Of a stretch of DNA of 64,000 nt, positions 57,601 to 64,000 are shown in pieces. The position numbers and the translations under genes are program-made. Under the pieces are notes generated by a model that saw only the letters and a program-made list of their open reading frames with translations, made no database searches and was not told the origin of the DNA. Location of the stretch: positions 40,089,357 through 40,153,356 of the forward strand of contig JARWKL010000005.1 of assembly GCA_029961685.1 (NCBI GenBank). Reading direction: 5' to 3'. Numbering within the stretch: the first letter of the stretch is position 1; every line of letters starts with the position of its first letter. This DNA comes from Aristolochia californica. Its lineage: Eukaryota; Streptophyta; Magnoliopsida; Piperales; Aristolochiaceae.

Positions 57601-60600
57601 TAGGTCAACTTAAATACTTTCTGGGTATTGAAGTTGCAAGAAGCAAGGAGGGAATTGTTTTCACTCAGAGGAAATATGTAATAAACATGCTTCAAGAATA
57701 TGGACTTCTGGGAGCTAAACCAATTGATACACCCATGGAAGTAGGACATAATCTTCATGATGATAACAGTCCAGAATTGAAAGATAAAACAATGTATCGG
57801 CGATTAGTGGGCAAACTTATATATGTTATGGTCACCCGATAGGATATCTCTTTTGTGATGAGTGTTGTTAGTGAGTTCATGGAACACCCACGTAAGATCC
57901 ATCTGGAGGCAGCACAGAGAATTTTAAGATATCTGAAAGGAGTTCCAGGGAAAGGCCTATTCTTTAGGCCTAATGATCACTTGTGAATAGAAGTCTTTTC
58001 TAATGTTGATTATGCAAGCTCAAAGCTTGACAAAAAATCAACTACTGGGTACTATGTATTTCTAGGAGGAAACTTAATCAGTTGGAAGAGTAAGAAACAA
58101 AATGTTATCACTCGATCTAGCGTAGAAGTAGAATATAGAGCAATGGCTCACAATGTAAGTGAGCTAATGTAGGTGAAATCAGTTGTCCAAGAGTTAGACT
58201 TCTTTCTTAGAGATCCTATGTTAATGAATTGTGATAATCAGGCAGTAATCTTCATTACTAGCAATCCAGTGTTTCATGAAAAAACAAAACACGTAGAAGT
58301 AGATTGTCATTTCATTAGGGATGCAGTAATGACGAAGGAGGTGACAACCCCATATGTTCAGTTTGGAGATCAACTTGGTGATGTCTTTACTAGAGCGTTG
58401 GGGAAGCGCAAGTTTTCAAACTTCTGTGATAAGCTGGGTCTCTTTGACATATTCGCTCCACCTTGACGGAAGTGTTGAAAAACAACTACAAGTTGCAATT
58501 TGGTCATTTCACCTGACCTCACTTTTATATTTTGATGTAATCTTGTTCCTTATGTTGAATTATGCTTATAGCCCAGATTTCATGTAAATAGGACATGTAG
58601 AGTGGGAGATAAAAGAAGATTAGGGTTTTACTTAAGTGAGGGGCATACTTGTAATTTTTTACTGTTCTACTTAATAAATAAGCCTGGGAATGTGCACGAC
58701 ACCTAAGGCAGTTCAGTTTTTTGAGCCATTCTTTCCACTCTCTCTTCTGCTCTCTCTTTCTTTCTATTTTCATCTCTTCGTATCTCTCCTTACTTCTTAC
58801 AAGAACAATATGATGCTAACAATGATTTCAGGCTGAAAGCATAAAAAAACCAGATGTCTAATTTAAACAAATGGACTCTATATCTGGTTGAACCAGTTGA
58901 TAAAACAAGGCCACAGCACCAGATCACTGTCCAGTTTGGGTTTTAAAGCACCACTTATCACCATATGAAATGTTAAACCAGAAGGAATAAAAACTGTATC
59001 CTCTATACCTCTTGAGTTATTTGCCTCTGTTTGGTAATGTCTTCAGGAACAGGGTAGCAATTTGCACCAAATGCTTCACATATTTTCAGTATTTTAGATC
59101 TAGCCTGCTCTCCTGAAAAAAAAACCACAAATACAGTTTTTTCAACCTGCAAAAACACAAATTTGTTACAACATGAAAGAGGAGGAGGAAGTTAGACTTA
59201 GAAAAGCCCAGAAATTTATGCAAACTATTCTTTTTTGAAAATATTGAATATAAGATAAAGAGAGGTAAAAAATGTACAAGGTAAGGGTGCACCTATTTGA
59301 AATAAGACTTGTGTGTCACTCAATAAGTATCAATATATCCAATTCTAAGAGTCTCAATACAGTACCCACCAAGACACCCGCTCTTGGTCCAACGAAGCCC
59401 AAAACAACCAGTACGTACTAAAAGAAAAGAAAATACAAAATGTACACAGTGGCCAGTAATGCCTAAACTTGATCAAGAAAGAGAGAATCCAACCACCAGC
59501 CCTTGTCAGGTAATTCCACTCTTCACCAAGAAATCAGCTGTATAATTGGCTCCATCAGAGAAAGACTGCCCAAAAACATGAAGCATGGAGCTAATGCTTG
59601 CAATTTCTTCAAAGAATGGTAGAAGACACCATGGTGGTAAAGTGTATTCCCTAAACCCCACCCTTGACAACCATGGAATCCTCTCACACCAGTTCTATGT
59701 CAGTCAAAGCAGAATCAATCACTCCAAATTAACACAGAGTATACAGGAAGGATCCTCCTATGCATACTCTGACCAGCCATTCTCCACAGGTGGGTTACCC
59801 ATTGAGCTACCACCAAAAATGAACCACCTCATTCTTAGAATTTGAGGAGGTCACCGCTGAACTCAAATTGCCTCTAGCAACAATACTAAATGGATGATGT
59901 GACTGCAAGAACTAGCTGGTCCACAAAAGGGTATAATGGATTATCCTTTTTTTATCAAGTTCTTCTCTCAAAGGCTATTTTCCCCTCTTATGACTTTTCC
60001 CCAGATAATTTCACCAATATTATTTTCCAAATAATAGAACTACTTTTCTCCACAATAAATTAGTGAGTGGCTGGAGCAAAGCATGAAAAAAGAGAGGGAA
60101 GATGCAAGTAAAACGACCTCCAAAATTAGTAAGAAAGACAAACCTACTCTATAGTTAGCAAGAAGAAGAATTTGCAATATTTGTCATATAGCAGTCTCTA
60201 GACTTTTGATTCTACAATCATCAGAAGAATTTATATAGAAATAGAAGACAACAAACCATTTCAGTAGATACTGTGTCCATCACTTTCACATCCACGGGTG
60301 CCCGATGGAAGAGCATATTACCCCTCGTAGCACGAAAAAGCATTCTTTCAAATCTTAAAGCTTTTGATTTACATAATATTCCACTAATAAATCTCAGTCC
60401 AGCTGTACTTGGTGGTTGAGGTTGCATTTCCTGTCATTTATTCGTGTTTCAATAGATGACTTTACCCCCTTCATATTTATGACACAAATCATTTAAAGAA
60501 AGGGAAAATGAAAAAAAGGAAGACCTTTTCAAGTAAAGATGCATTCTCTGAATAGTCTTCTTTGGCATATATATTTTCATCTAATTCTGTCTCCTCTGCA

Positions 60601-63600
60601 GATGCAGGGCTCTTAGCTGAAACAAGGAAGCCACCTGCCTGGAATCAAATGTAGGTGAAGGCACAATACAGACCATATAAACAGGACAAATGAAGTCAAA
60701 TATTATGGAGAAAAATGCAAGTGAAAAAATATTGGAAATACATCCGAAAAGAGAAAAATATTTGTCAACATAATTACTGATGGTTATATATTGAGATTTG
60801 AACCCTCGTGAGTACAAAAATTCAGAAAGTAAGTTGCACACAATAACTGAACAAGAATATCTGAAAAAACGAAACAACTCTCAGATGTAGCACATGAAGC
60901 ACTGGCAACTCAACTTATTGAAAGACCACTGTTGGAGAACTAGGAGCTTCATCACAAAAGAAATTTTCTTTCTTTATGCAAAGAAAGAAGACAAAAGGGG
61001 AAAGAGACAGAGAAATCACAGGAGTACCTTCTGCACAACCAACTTGAATTCCAGAAGTTCATTATAAGTTTGCCGCAGCTTATCACTATTTGCATTCATT
61101 TCAAGAAGCTCAGTTTCATGTTCCGCAAGTTGGGACTGGGAGAGAAGGGGGAGAGAGGGACAGGGAGACAGAGAACAAGTAGAGGTCCTTATTAGCTTGC
61201 ATCTACAATGATTTTATCCAGAAAGAAAGATAACAGAATAAACATTGAAATATGCACCTCTAGTTCCTCCAAATCAATATTTTGCTGCATAGGAGGATGG
61301 CCAGAAGAAAGTACCCCAGCCTTACTGATTTGATCTTTGAAAAAGCGTAACTTCCGTGACATCTCCGCACATCGTTTAACCTGTCAAGTAGCTGTCAGCA
61401 AATCCTAAGTGCACCACAGGAACATAATGTGGAGAGTAAACTCCTCAGAGTTAAACTTTGTTATTCAAAATTTTATTCACTTAAATATTCTTTTGAAGTT
61501 TCTTCAGATGTTCAATAGTCATATGAGGGGATTTATGGGTCTTTGTAGTGAGGTCTTGGGTTCAAGTCTCATTGGGGGTATTAGGTGTAGTGTGTGTGTA
61601 ATCAAAATTCAAAAACTAATAATCATAAATGGGGGTATTAGGTGTAGTGTGTGTGTAATCAAAATTCAAAAACTAATAATCATAAAAGATAAAAATAAAA
61701 ATCTCACAAAATTGACTGAAATTCATTTGACCACCCCGAGTCCTACTAAGTGTCCTATGGGGGTATGGTACCAGGGCAGGCCCAATCATCCCATCCCCAC
61801 CCGACAGAGGGGGAGGGGGAGGCCCTCTCTTCCAGTCCTGCATAGTTAAGAGAAGAGAGGTCACCTCCCCTCTGCCCACTCCTCTCTCCCATCCCAGCAT
61901 AACTGGGAGAGGAGAGGTGGCCACTACCTCCCCTCTACCCTGCATACAGATCCTCCTTTTTGTATTAAAAAAATAGTGTGAGGAAGTGGAGCTTCCTACC
62001 CCTTCCTCCCTGCTCTATGAAGGAAAAGGGCTAGAGAACAGAATGGAGCTGCCCTCCCTTCACTCTCTCTGTACGCAGGCAGGGGCTCCTCTTTGTACGC
62101 AGAGAGAGAGAGAGAGAGAGAGAGAAGCCCCCCCCCCCCCCCCCCCTCTCCTACAAACAAGGGGAGCAGGCAGGGCCCAACTCCCCTCCCTCTGGCACTT
62201 TCTTGCCCAGGTGAGAAAGATAAAGAGAGGAGAAAAGACTTTCCCCCTCATTCTGCCAATGAAATCCATTGCTGAACCTCGCCCTGAACCCAGGCTTTTC
62301 TCCTAACCCCATCCCTACTCCACAGAGTGGGATGGGTTCTCTATCTCCAAATCAGGCAGAGCAGGGCAGGGTGAGTTCCCTATTTAATCTACTTGGCACC
62401 ATCCCTACCTAAGACATCAAATTCCTAATGTTGACTTATAGCAACATTATTCGAGAAAAAAATCATACAACTCTAGCTTTTATATAGAAGCTAAAACTGG
62501 AATCTTGTAAACTATAACTCCTGACAAACTTATTCTATGATGATAACCTGAATAAAAGAGAATATAAGTCAGGAAAACATCCAGATGTTATGACTAAATA
62601 AGAACAGCTCCCGAGCCAAACCTGATTCACAAACGTTCTCTGAAAAGGGCTTTTATCAGCATTCAACTGCCAAAGTGAAAATTAGGACATCTGATAAGTA
62701 AAAAAATAGAAAATACAAAAACACAAATCAAGCATGAAGATGTATATTGGATATGAAGCATCTAAAAGTAACTGCATTTAGATGCTTTTCTAATAAAGAA
62801 ATTGCAAGCTAAATTAGATTATGAAAGTTTTTTCATTCATTTTGTGTGAATATGTATTTCATGGTTAATACACTTCGAAGAGAGGCTAGATCAATTCTCC
62901 AACAAGATTAATAGAAGATCATATGCAAATATCACTATGATTATTAGCCTAGAAAATGACAATATATGATCCTGAAAATGTCCAGCGTGAGGGAGTGTAA
63001 TTTGGTGAAGACACCAAATATAATATCAAACATATACAAATAACTTTTTTTTTCTTTTCTTTTTTCCTTTTTTTTTTAGTGGTTGATGAATTAATAAGGT
63101 CAACATGTGTTGGCCCACAGATAAGTTGCTCACTAGTGCAATTAGACCCACATTTCTTTTGTCTTGAAATTGTAGGATCTTAATACATTTAATCCTGTCT
63201 GCAGGTTTTTGTTCTGTGCACATTTTCTACTAAAATGAGACAACAGAATGGAACCTGACATACATCAGCGTGGAACATGGTATTACTTGGTTCACTTCAG
63301 ATCTCATCCGGATCATAGGTTGGATGTTCTCACCAAAGAGAGAACCTACCACGGGTTAGCAGAGAACAGATTGATGGTAACTTTTTTTTCGGAACTATAG
63401 GTAATTGGAAGTGCTGGAACCTAACATAACAGATATGATAAAAACTCTCATTGATAAACATGTCAATCAATAAATAGAATTCAGAATTTACAATTTTGCT
63501 AGCATAGCGAACACTTTCTCCCGGCGAATTTTTACACTTCTACCCATTTAGTCAAACATTTATCCGCTGCCCACTTCTCTCCATTCAATGTAAACCAGAA

Positions 63601-64000
63601 CGTTATACAATGTACTAAAACTAGTTCCCCCGTGTAGATCTCATCAAAATTCATATACATGCGGCCCGACGAACCAATAACCGGTAAAAGAGGTAAAGAA
63701 AAATTATTGTCAGTAAATAAAACATAAAAAAAGCAAGATCCCAATCACCAAAACATCGAAGTAGCCAATACAAAACAGTATGCCAACCAAAGAGACGGGA
63801 TAGCAAAATTTACCCACCAAAATAGATCTTAAATGGTGAGAGATATAAGATATGGCATTCTTACGTCCTTGAATTGGATGATTCCGAGTTCGCCGAGGTA
63901 AGTAATGGCTCTGTGAGCAGTCTCCGCGGGGATGATAAGCTGAACAAAGCTCATCTTCTCCGAGCGAAGAAAATCCATTTCCGGCAAATCCTCGAAAGAC
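18607..64000 (-). CDS. VHA-a1: V-type H+-ATPase subunit a (VHA-a), 18 exons, 5' end beyond window
   Basis: Exons on the minus strand: 64000-63865, 62666-62622, 61380-61258, 61135-61028, 60638-60525, 60430-60257, 59146-59009, 49169-49062, 48935-48828, 48714-48566, 37101-36948, 35984-35824, 34978-34772, 34666-34483, 34389-34306, 19643-19450, 19348-19289, 18811-18607. All phases agree and give 816 codons; the family is about 820. The protein is the membrane a subunit of the V0 sector, which forms the half channels that carry protons to the c ring in TGN or vacuole membranes. The N-terminal half is the cytosolic arm (MRSEK-type start, [17 protein letters not shown]). From [21 protein letters not shown] onward it is membrane-spanning. 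SYLRLWAL in exon 16 holds the essential arginine. [18 protein letters not shown] and GLRFISGI resemble the a1 isoform more than a2/a3, so the isoform is a reasoned guess. Introns 7, 10 and 15 are filled with mobile elements; intron 16 has a GC donor. Confidence 0.96.
19444..19450 (-). other. GC-AG splice donor of VHA-a intron 16
   Basis: Exon 16 ends TTTGAG and the intron begins GCAAGT, a strong GC donor. Exon 17 starts after CTCTGCAG at 19348 and completes the split Ser codon of LWAL-S-LAHSEL. No alternative GT keeps the frame. Confidence 0.88.
19715..21014 (+). repeat. 5' LTR of the intron-15 gypsy element
   Basis: It starts TGATGGAGACAAG and ends CTCATCA. Shared order with the 3' LTR includes CCCAAGATTTGA, AAATTGGGTG, AAGAATTAATTGG, GGCCTTTAGTTTTAAT and CTAACCTGTTATGA. 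It carries a 251-bp miniature LTR element plus its 5-bp duplication, so its own length is about 1.04 kb. Confidence 0.9.
20471..20721 (-). mobile_element. TRIM/SMART miniature LTR retrotransposon 1 (251 bp)
   Basis: Two 89-bp repeats (20471-20559 and 20633-20721) start TGACAGC/TGATAGC and end CTCTGACA/CTCTGATA. Only 73 bp lie between them. On the minus strand the primer site TGGTATCAGAGC (initiator Met tRNA) abuts one repeat directly, and a G-rich polypurine tract (GGGCGGGGTGGGTG) abuts the other. GGACA flanks both sides. The 3' LTR of the host gypsy element has the empty site with a single GGACA. There is no coding capacity; movement would need proteins supplied by another element. Confidence 0.9.
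21219..21534 (-). mobile_element. TRIM/SMART miniature LTR retrotransposon 2 (316 bp)
   Basis: Two 83-bp repeats (21219-21301 and 21452-21534) start TGTTAAGCAC and end ATCATAACA. GCTCTGATACCA, the complement of the initiator Met primer site, lies two bases before the right repeat. The flanks CATGT and CTTGT match at four of five bases. The element is non-coding and sits in the leader or gag start of the gypsy host. It is the same family as element 3. Confidence 0.88.
21540..25850 (+). pseudogene. Gypsy gag-pol remnant (gag, protease, RT, RNase H, integrase)
   Basis: Pieces in order: gag near 22130-22320 ([30 protein letters not shown] across frames); protease near 22735-22800 ([13 protein letters not shown], with the aspartate of the D[ST]GS motif replaced); RT at 23260-23770 ([28 protein letters not shown]; the YFDDILIY active-site codons are readable but out of frame); RNase H at 24270-24665 ([27 protein letters not shown]); integrase at 24850-25600 (H-H-C-C finger around ARHFGHEK and CHTCQAK, then [11 protein letters not shown]). 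Many stops and shifts make it non-functional. The tail after the integrase reappears beyond the LINE at 32861. Confidence 0.88.
23938..24246 (-). mobile_element. TRIM/SMART miniature LTR retrotransposon 3 (309 bp)
   Basis: Two 82-bp repeats (23938-24019 and 24165-24246) start TGTTAA and end ATAACA. GCTCTAATACCA, the decayed complement of the primer site, lies two bases before the right repeat. GATTG is an exact duplication on both sides (23933-23937 and 24247-24251). Removing the element and one GATTG rejoins the gypsy codons SFHGLVASYC, the conserved link between RT and RNase H, which proves the insertion point. Confidence 0.92.
26205..27243 (+). repeat. 519-bp tandem duplication in the LINE 5' region
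   Basis: The segment starting CCTTGAATCTTCCCTCC (26205-26724) is repeated immediately (26725-27243) with few substitutions. It ends in both copies with CCCGAGCCTTCCCC; the second copy then runs into an 18-base C run. The duplicated frames encode the same peptide ([20 protein letters not shown]). Confidence 0.9.
27480..28688 (+). pseudogene. LINE ORF1 remnant (DUF4283-type RNA-binding protein)
   Basis: The frame around 27715-27930 reads [20 protein letters not shown], then [13 protein letters not shown], typical of the RNA-binding first protein of plant L1 elements. It is followed by a proline-rich stretch (28080-28400). A stop after LTKH and several shifts break it. The last part (28339-28690) carries the short linker that precedes ORF2. 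Confidence 0.7.
28689..32823 (+). pseudogene. LINE ORF2 remnant (endonuclease, reverse transcriptase, RNase H)
   Basis: Domain order: AP-type endonuclease ([10 protein letters not shown] at 28695, [13 protein letters not shown] near 29100, FTWSNG); reverse transcriptase 29541-30860 ([63 protein letters not shown]); a CPLCG...C zinc finger near 31950; RNase H 32380-32800 ([19 protein letters not shown]). Inactivating changes: in-frame stops near 28926 and 29307, frameshifts near 29460 and 30600, and stops near 30857 and 32038. The catalytic FADD is intact in sequence. Confidence 0.9.
32861..33100 (+). pseudogene. Tail of the gypsy integrase after the LINE
   Basis: [20 protein letters not shown] matches the C-terminal region of plant gypsy integrases and continues the sequence broken at 25868. 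Non-coding DNA then leads to the 3' LTR. Confidence 0.75.
33247..34198 (+). repeat. 3' LTR of the intron-15 gypsy element
   Basis: It matches the 5' LTR from about GGATGGGGATCAAG to TACATCA, with substitutions and small gaps. It lacks the 251-bp miniature element and so preserves the empty insertion site. Its first bases have decayed, so the start is approximate. Confidence 0.85.
35104..35123. repeat. T homopolymer in VHA-a intron 12
   Basis: A run of about 20 T bases lies in the intron, followed some 160 bp later by a GA dinucleotide run at 35283-35302. Confidence 0.85.
36248..36411 (+). mobile_element. 164-bp retroposed fragment with 15-bp target duplication
   Basis: AAAAATCTAGAAACC occurs at 36233-36247 and again at 36412-36426, an exact 15-bp duplication. 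The insert ends TTTGATTAATGAATCACCATTTAACAAAAC. This resembles the 3' UTR end of an L1, so the insert is probably an extremely 5'-truncated LINE copy. A SINE is the alternative, but no tRNA-like box was recognised. Confidence 0.7.
37390..37900 (-). pseudogene. LINE RNase H fragment, 3' end of a decayed copy
   Basis: The minus strand reads [16 protein letters not shown] and ILEGGSK, then [18 protein letters not shown], matching the end of LINE ORF2 (ADST...[10 protein letters not shown]...ANSVADxLAK). Frames are broken. It lies in VHA-a intron 10. Confidence 0.65.
38020..38483 (+). pseudogene. LINE RNase H domain in opposite orientation
   Basis: The plus strand carries an open RNase H domain: [38 protein letters not shown] and [20 protein letters not shown]. 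It stops abruptly at 38483, where minus-strand LINE sequence begins inside the zinc-finger codons. It overlaps in content with the minus fragment at 37390-37900, so it is not simply that copy inverted. Confidence 0.75.
38490..43470 (-). mobile_element. L1-type LINE in VHA-a intron 10, 3' end missing
   Basis: ORF1 debris (DUF4283-like [20 protein letters not shown] near 43150, then proline-rich sequence) runs to about 41700. ORF2 starts [13 protein letters not shown] at 41676 with endonuclease motifs, then reverse transcriptase ([56 protein letters not shown]). The active-site motif reads [11 protein letters not shown], so the second position of the catalytic YADD/FADD box is Asn. The copy ends in the zinc-finger codons at 38490, before RNase H. 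Stops and shifts make it inactive. It is in the same orientation as VHA-a and close in sequence to the LINE at 52997-55012. Confidence 0.85.
43500..44245. other. Unassigned DNA between LINE and copia remnant
   Basis: The stretch is moderately GC-rich with CT-rich and TCG-rich blocks. The open frame at 43672-44130 has no recognisable domain. It may be the 5' leader of the adjacent minus-strand LINE, but no boundary was found. Confidence 0.35.
45199..47665 (+). mobile_element. hAT-like non-autonomous DNA transposon, copy 2
   Basis: Its ends are TAGGGGTGGC and GCCACCCCTA, extended by GAGCTCGAGCC-type subterminal repeats. The 8-bp flanks CTTCCATC (45191-45198) and CTTCCAGC (47666-47673) differ at one base, fitting a hAT target duplication. 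The left 300 bp match the right end of copy 1 in inverse orientation (CGAACCTGC.TATGTTCGAG, TTAAATA, ATAAAATTATGCATA, AAATTGGGCATGA). The centre is unlike copy 1 and has no transposase. Confidence 0.85.
46130..46250 (+). other. Coding-like fragment inside hAT-like copy 2
   Basis: From about 46153 one frame reads [18 protein letters not shown], then [12 protein letters not shown] and a stop. Composition and lack of stops over 31 codons look like a captured exon end, but I do not recognise the protein and the stretch is short. Confidence 0.25.
48080..48485 (-). mobile_element. Probable solo copia-type LTR
   Basis: On the minus strand it begins TGTTAAAATATAG and ends CAGATTCCACA over 406 bp, with a TAAGGGACAATTACAC-type middle and a CT-rich 3' third. 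No internal region or partner was found and the 5-bp flanks do not match. It lies 80 bp from VHA-a exon 10. Confidence 0.5.
49447..52980 (-). mobile_element. 5'-truncated L1-type LINE in VHA-a intron 7
   Basis: A 16-bp duplication flanks it: TAGAATAGTCTCGCAT (49431-49446) and TAGAATAGTCTCACAT (52981-52996). A minus-strand A-rich tail lies beside the left copy. The element starts in the endonuclease end ([15 protein letters not shown] near 52970). Reverse transcriptase follows ([49 protein letters not shown]). It ends with RNase H debris ([14 protein letters not shown] near 49700). Frames are broken at several points. Confidence 0.9.
52997..55012 (-). mobile_element. Second 5'-truncated L1-type LINE in VHA-a intron 7
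   Basis: It begins within the end of reverse transcriptase ([17 protein letters not shown] near 54930). It then carries the maturase-like region ([16 protein letters not shown]), the zinc finger ([18 protein letters not shown] at 53860) and RNase H (53480-53060, [24 protein letters not shown]). Several stops and shifts interrupt it. The copy closely resembles the LINE at 38490-43470. The right edge meets a truncated copia element. No target duplication was identified. Confidence 0.8.
55333..58466 (+). pseudogene. Copia pol remnant (protease, integrase, RT, RNase H)
   Basis: In order: protease around [11 protein letters not shown] (55430, active-site DSGA present); GAG-pre-integrase finger WHLRLGHPS (55825); integrase DVWGPCPV and [13 protein letters not shown] (56000-56080); reverse transcriptase from [20 protein letters not shown] (57180), FQLDIKNCF and [12 protein letters not shown], with sequence around the YVDD box lost near 57570; RNase H with [12 protein letters not shown] (58090), [20 protein letters not shown] and DVFTRALGK. 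Stops and frameshifts are frequent. Confidence 0.88.
58473..58801 (+). repeat. 3' LTR of the intron-7 copia element
   Basis: TG...CA ends bracket 329 bp. A purine-rich GACGGAAG string precedes the first TG. The LTR has a CT-rich 3' third (CTCTCTCTTCTGC), like the other copia LTRs in the window. Confidence 0.7.
59500..59870 (-). pseudogene. LINE RNase H fragment in VHA-a intron 6
   Basis: The minus strand gives [10 protein letters not shown] near 59815 and [20 protein letters not shown] near 59540, matching the beginning and end of LINE RNase H. The middle is badly broken. No flanking duplication was found. Confidence 0.55.
61574..61686. repeat. Tandem duplication of a 57-bp unit
   Basis: GGGGGTATTAGGTGTAGTGT and the following 37 bases (61574-61630) are repeated at once (61631-61686) without visible differences. 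The repeat lies in VHA-a intron 2 and includes a short GT run. Confidence 0.9.
62098..62147. repeat. GA microsatellite followed by C homopolymer
   Basis: About thirteen GA units are followed by a run of about nineteen C bases in VHA-a intron 2. The open frames here (61986-62306 plus, 62060-62269 minus) are low-complexity products of this repeat. Confidence 0.9.

Larger units (their letters stand above)
55013..58801 (+). mobile_element. 5'-truncated Ty1/copia element in VHA-a intron 7
   Basis: The 3' LTR is 58473-58801 (TGTTGAAAAAC...CTTCTTACA), preceded by the end of pol. The 5' LTR and most of gag are absent; the element starts near the nucleocapsid zinc knuckle (55150-55190). It is antisense to VHA-a. 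Its RNase H end ([20 protein letters not shown]) closely resembles that of the deleted copia in intron 10, so the two belong to related families. Confidence 0.85.

Noticed and set aside
61986..62306. Open frame of 106 codons in VHA-a intron 2
   Set aside because: It crosses the GA and C microsatellites and has no domain; its mirror frame is equally open.
1..64000. CRISPR arrays, rRNA or tRNA genes, phage or defence islands
   Set aside because: No regular spacer-repeat array was seen. The tRNA-like strings are primer sites of LTR elements, not tRNA genes. The window is plant nuclear DNA.

Overview
This is nuclear DNA from a flowering plant, most likely a eudicot. The evidence is multi-exon genes with plant-type proteins and short AT-rich introns next to very long ones, together with plant LTR retrotransposons, L1-type LINEs, hAT-like DNA transposons and miniature TRIM/SMART elements that use the plant initiator-Met primer site. 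The species cannot be named from the sequence alone. No bacterial, organellar, CRISPR or viral-defence system is present, and I found no new multi-gene system. The notable content is two intact host genes and a deep nest of mobile elements.

Layout: positions 1-1571 are AT-rich and hold a 47-bp minisatellite. A ten-exon gene on the minus strand (1572-6498) encodes a RING-H2/coiled-coil ubiquitin ligase of the TRAIP family. From 6.5 to 13.2 kb there is AT-rich intergenic DNA with a gypsy LTR remnant, a probable solo copia LTR and a 500-bp purine-rich tract. From 13.2 to 17.7 kb lies a dead copy of the S-adenosylhomocysteine hydrolase gene (minus strand), split by a 2.5-kb hAT-like element and by a gag-only LTR retrotransposon whose gag frame is still open. 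A miniature LTR element follows at 17.8-18.2 kb.

From 18607 to the right edge of the window runs one minus-strand gene for the vacuolar/TGN H+-ATPase subunit a (VHA-a). I placed 18 exons, which join in frame to 816 codons; only the first few codons lie outside the window. Three introns are huge (about 14.7, 11.5 and 9.8 kb). Intron 15 contains a gypsy element (19715-34198, target duplication CCAGA) that itself hosts three miniature LTR elements and a 7-kb L1. Intron 10 contains a LINE, LINE RNase H fragments, an internally deleted copia with a hAT-like element inside it, and a solo LTR. Intron 7 contains two 5'-truncated LINEs and a 5'-truncated copia. Almost every line of protein similarity between 19.6 and 59 kb outside the listed exons is mobile-element debris.

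The two host genes are not functionally linked in any way the sequence shows. Both contain one intron with a GC donor. All calls come from reading the sequence by eye; no database search or alignment was run.
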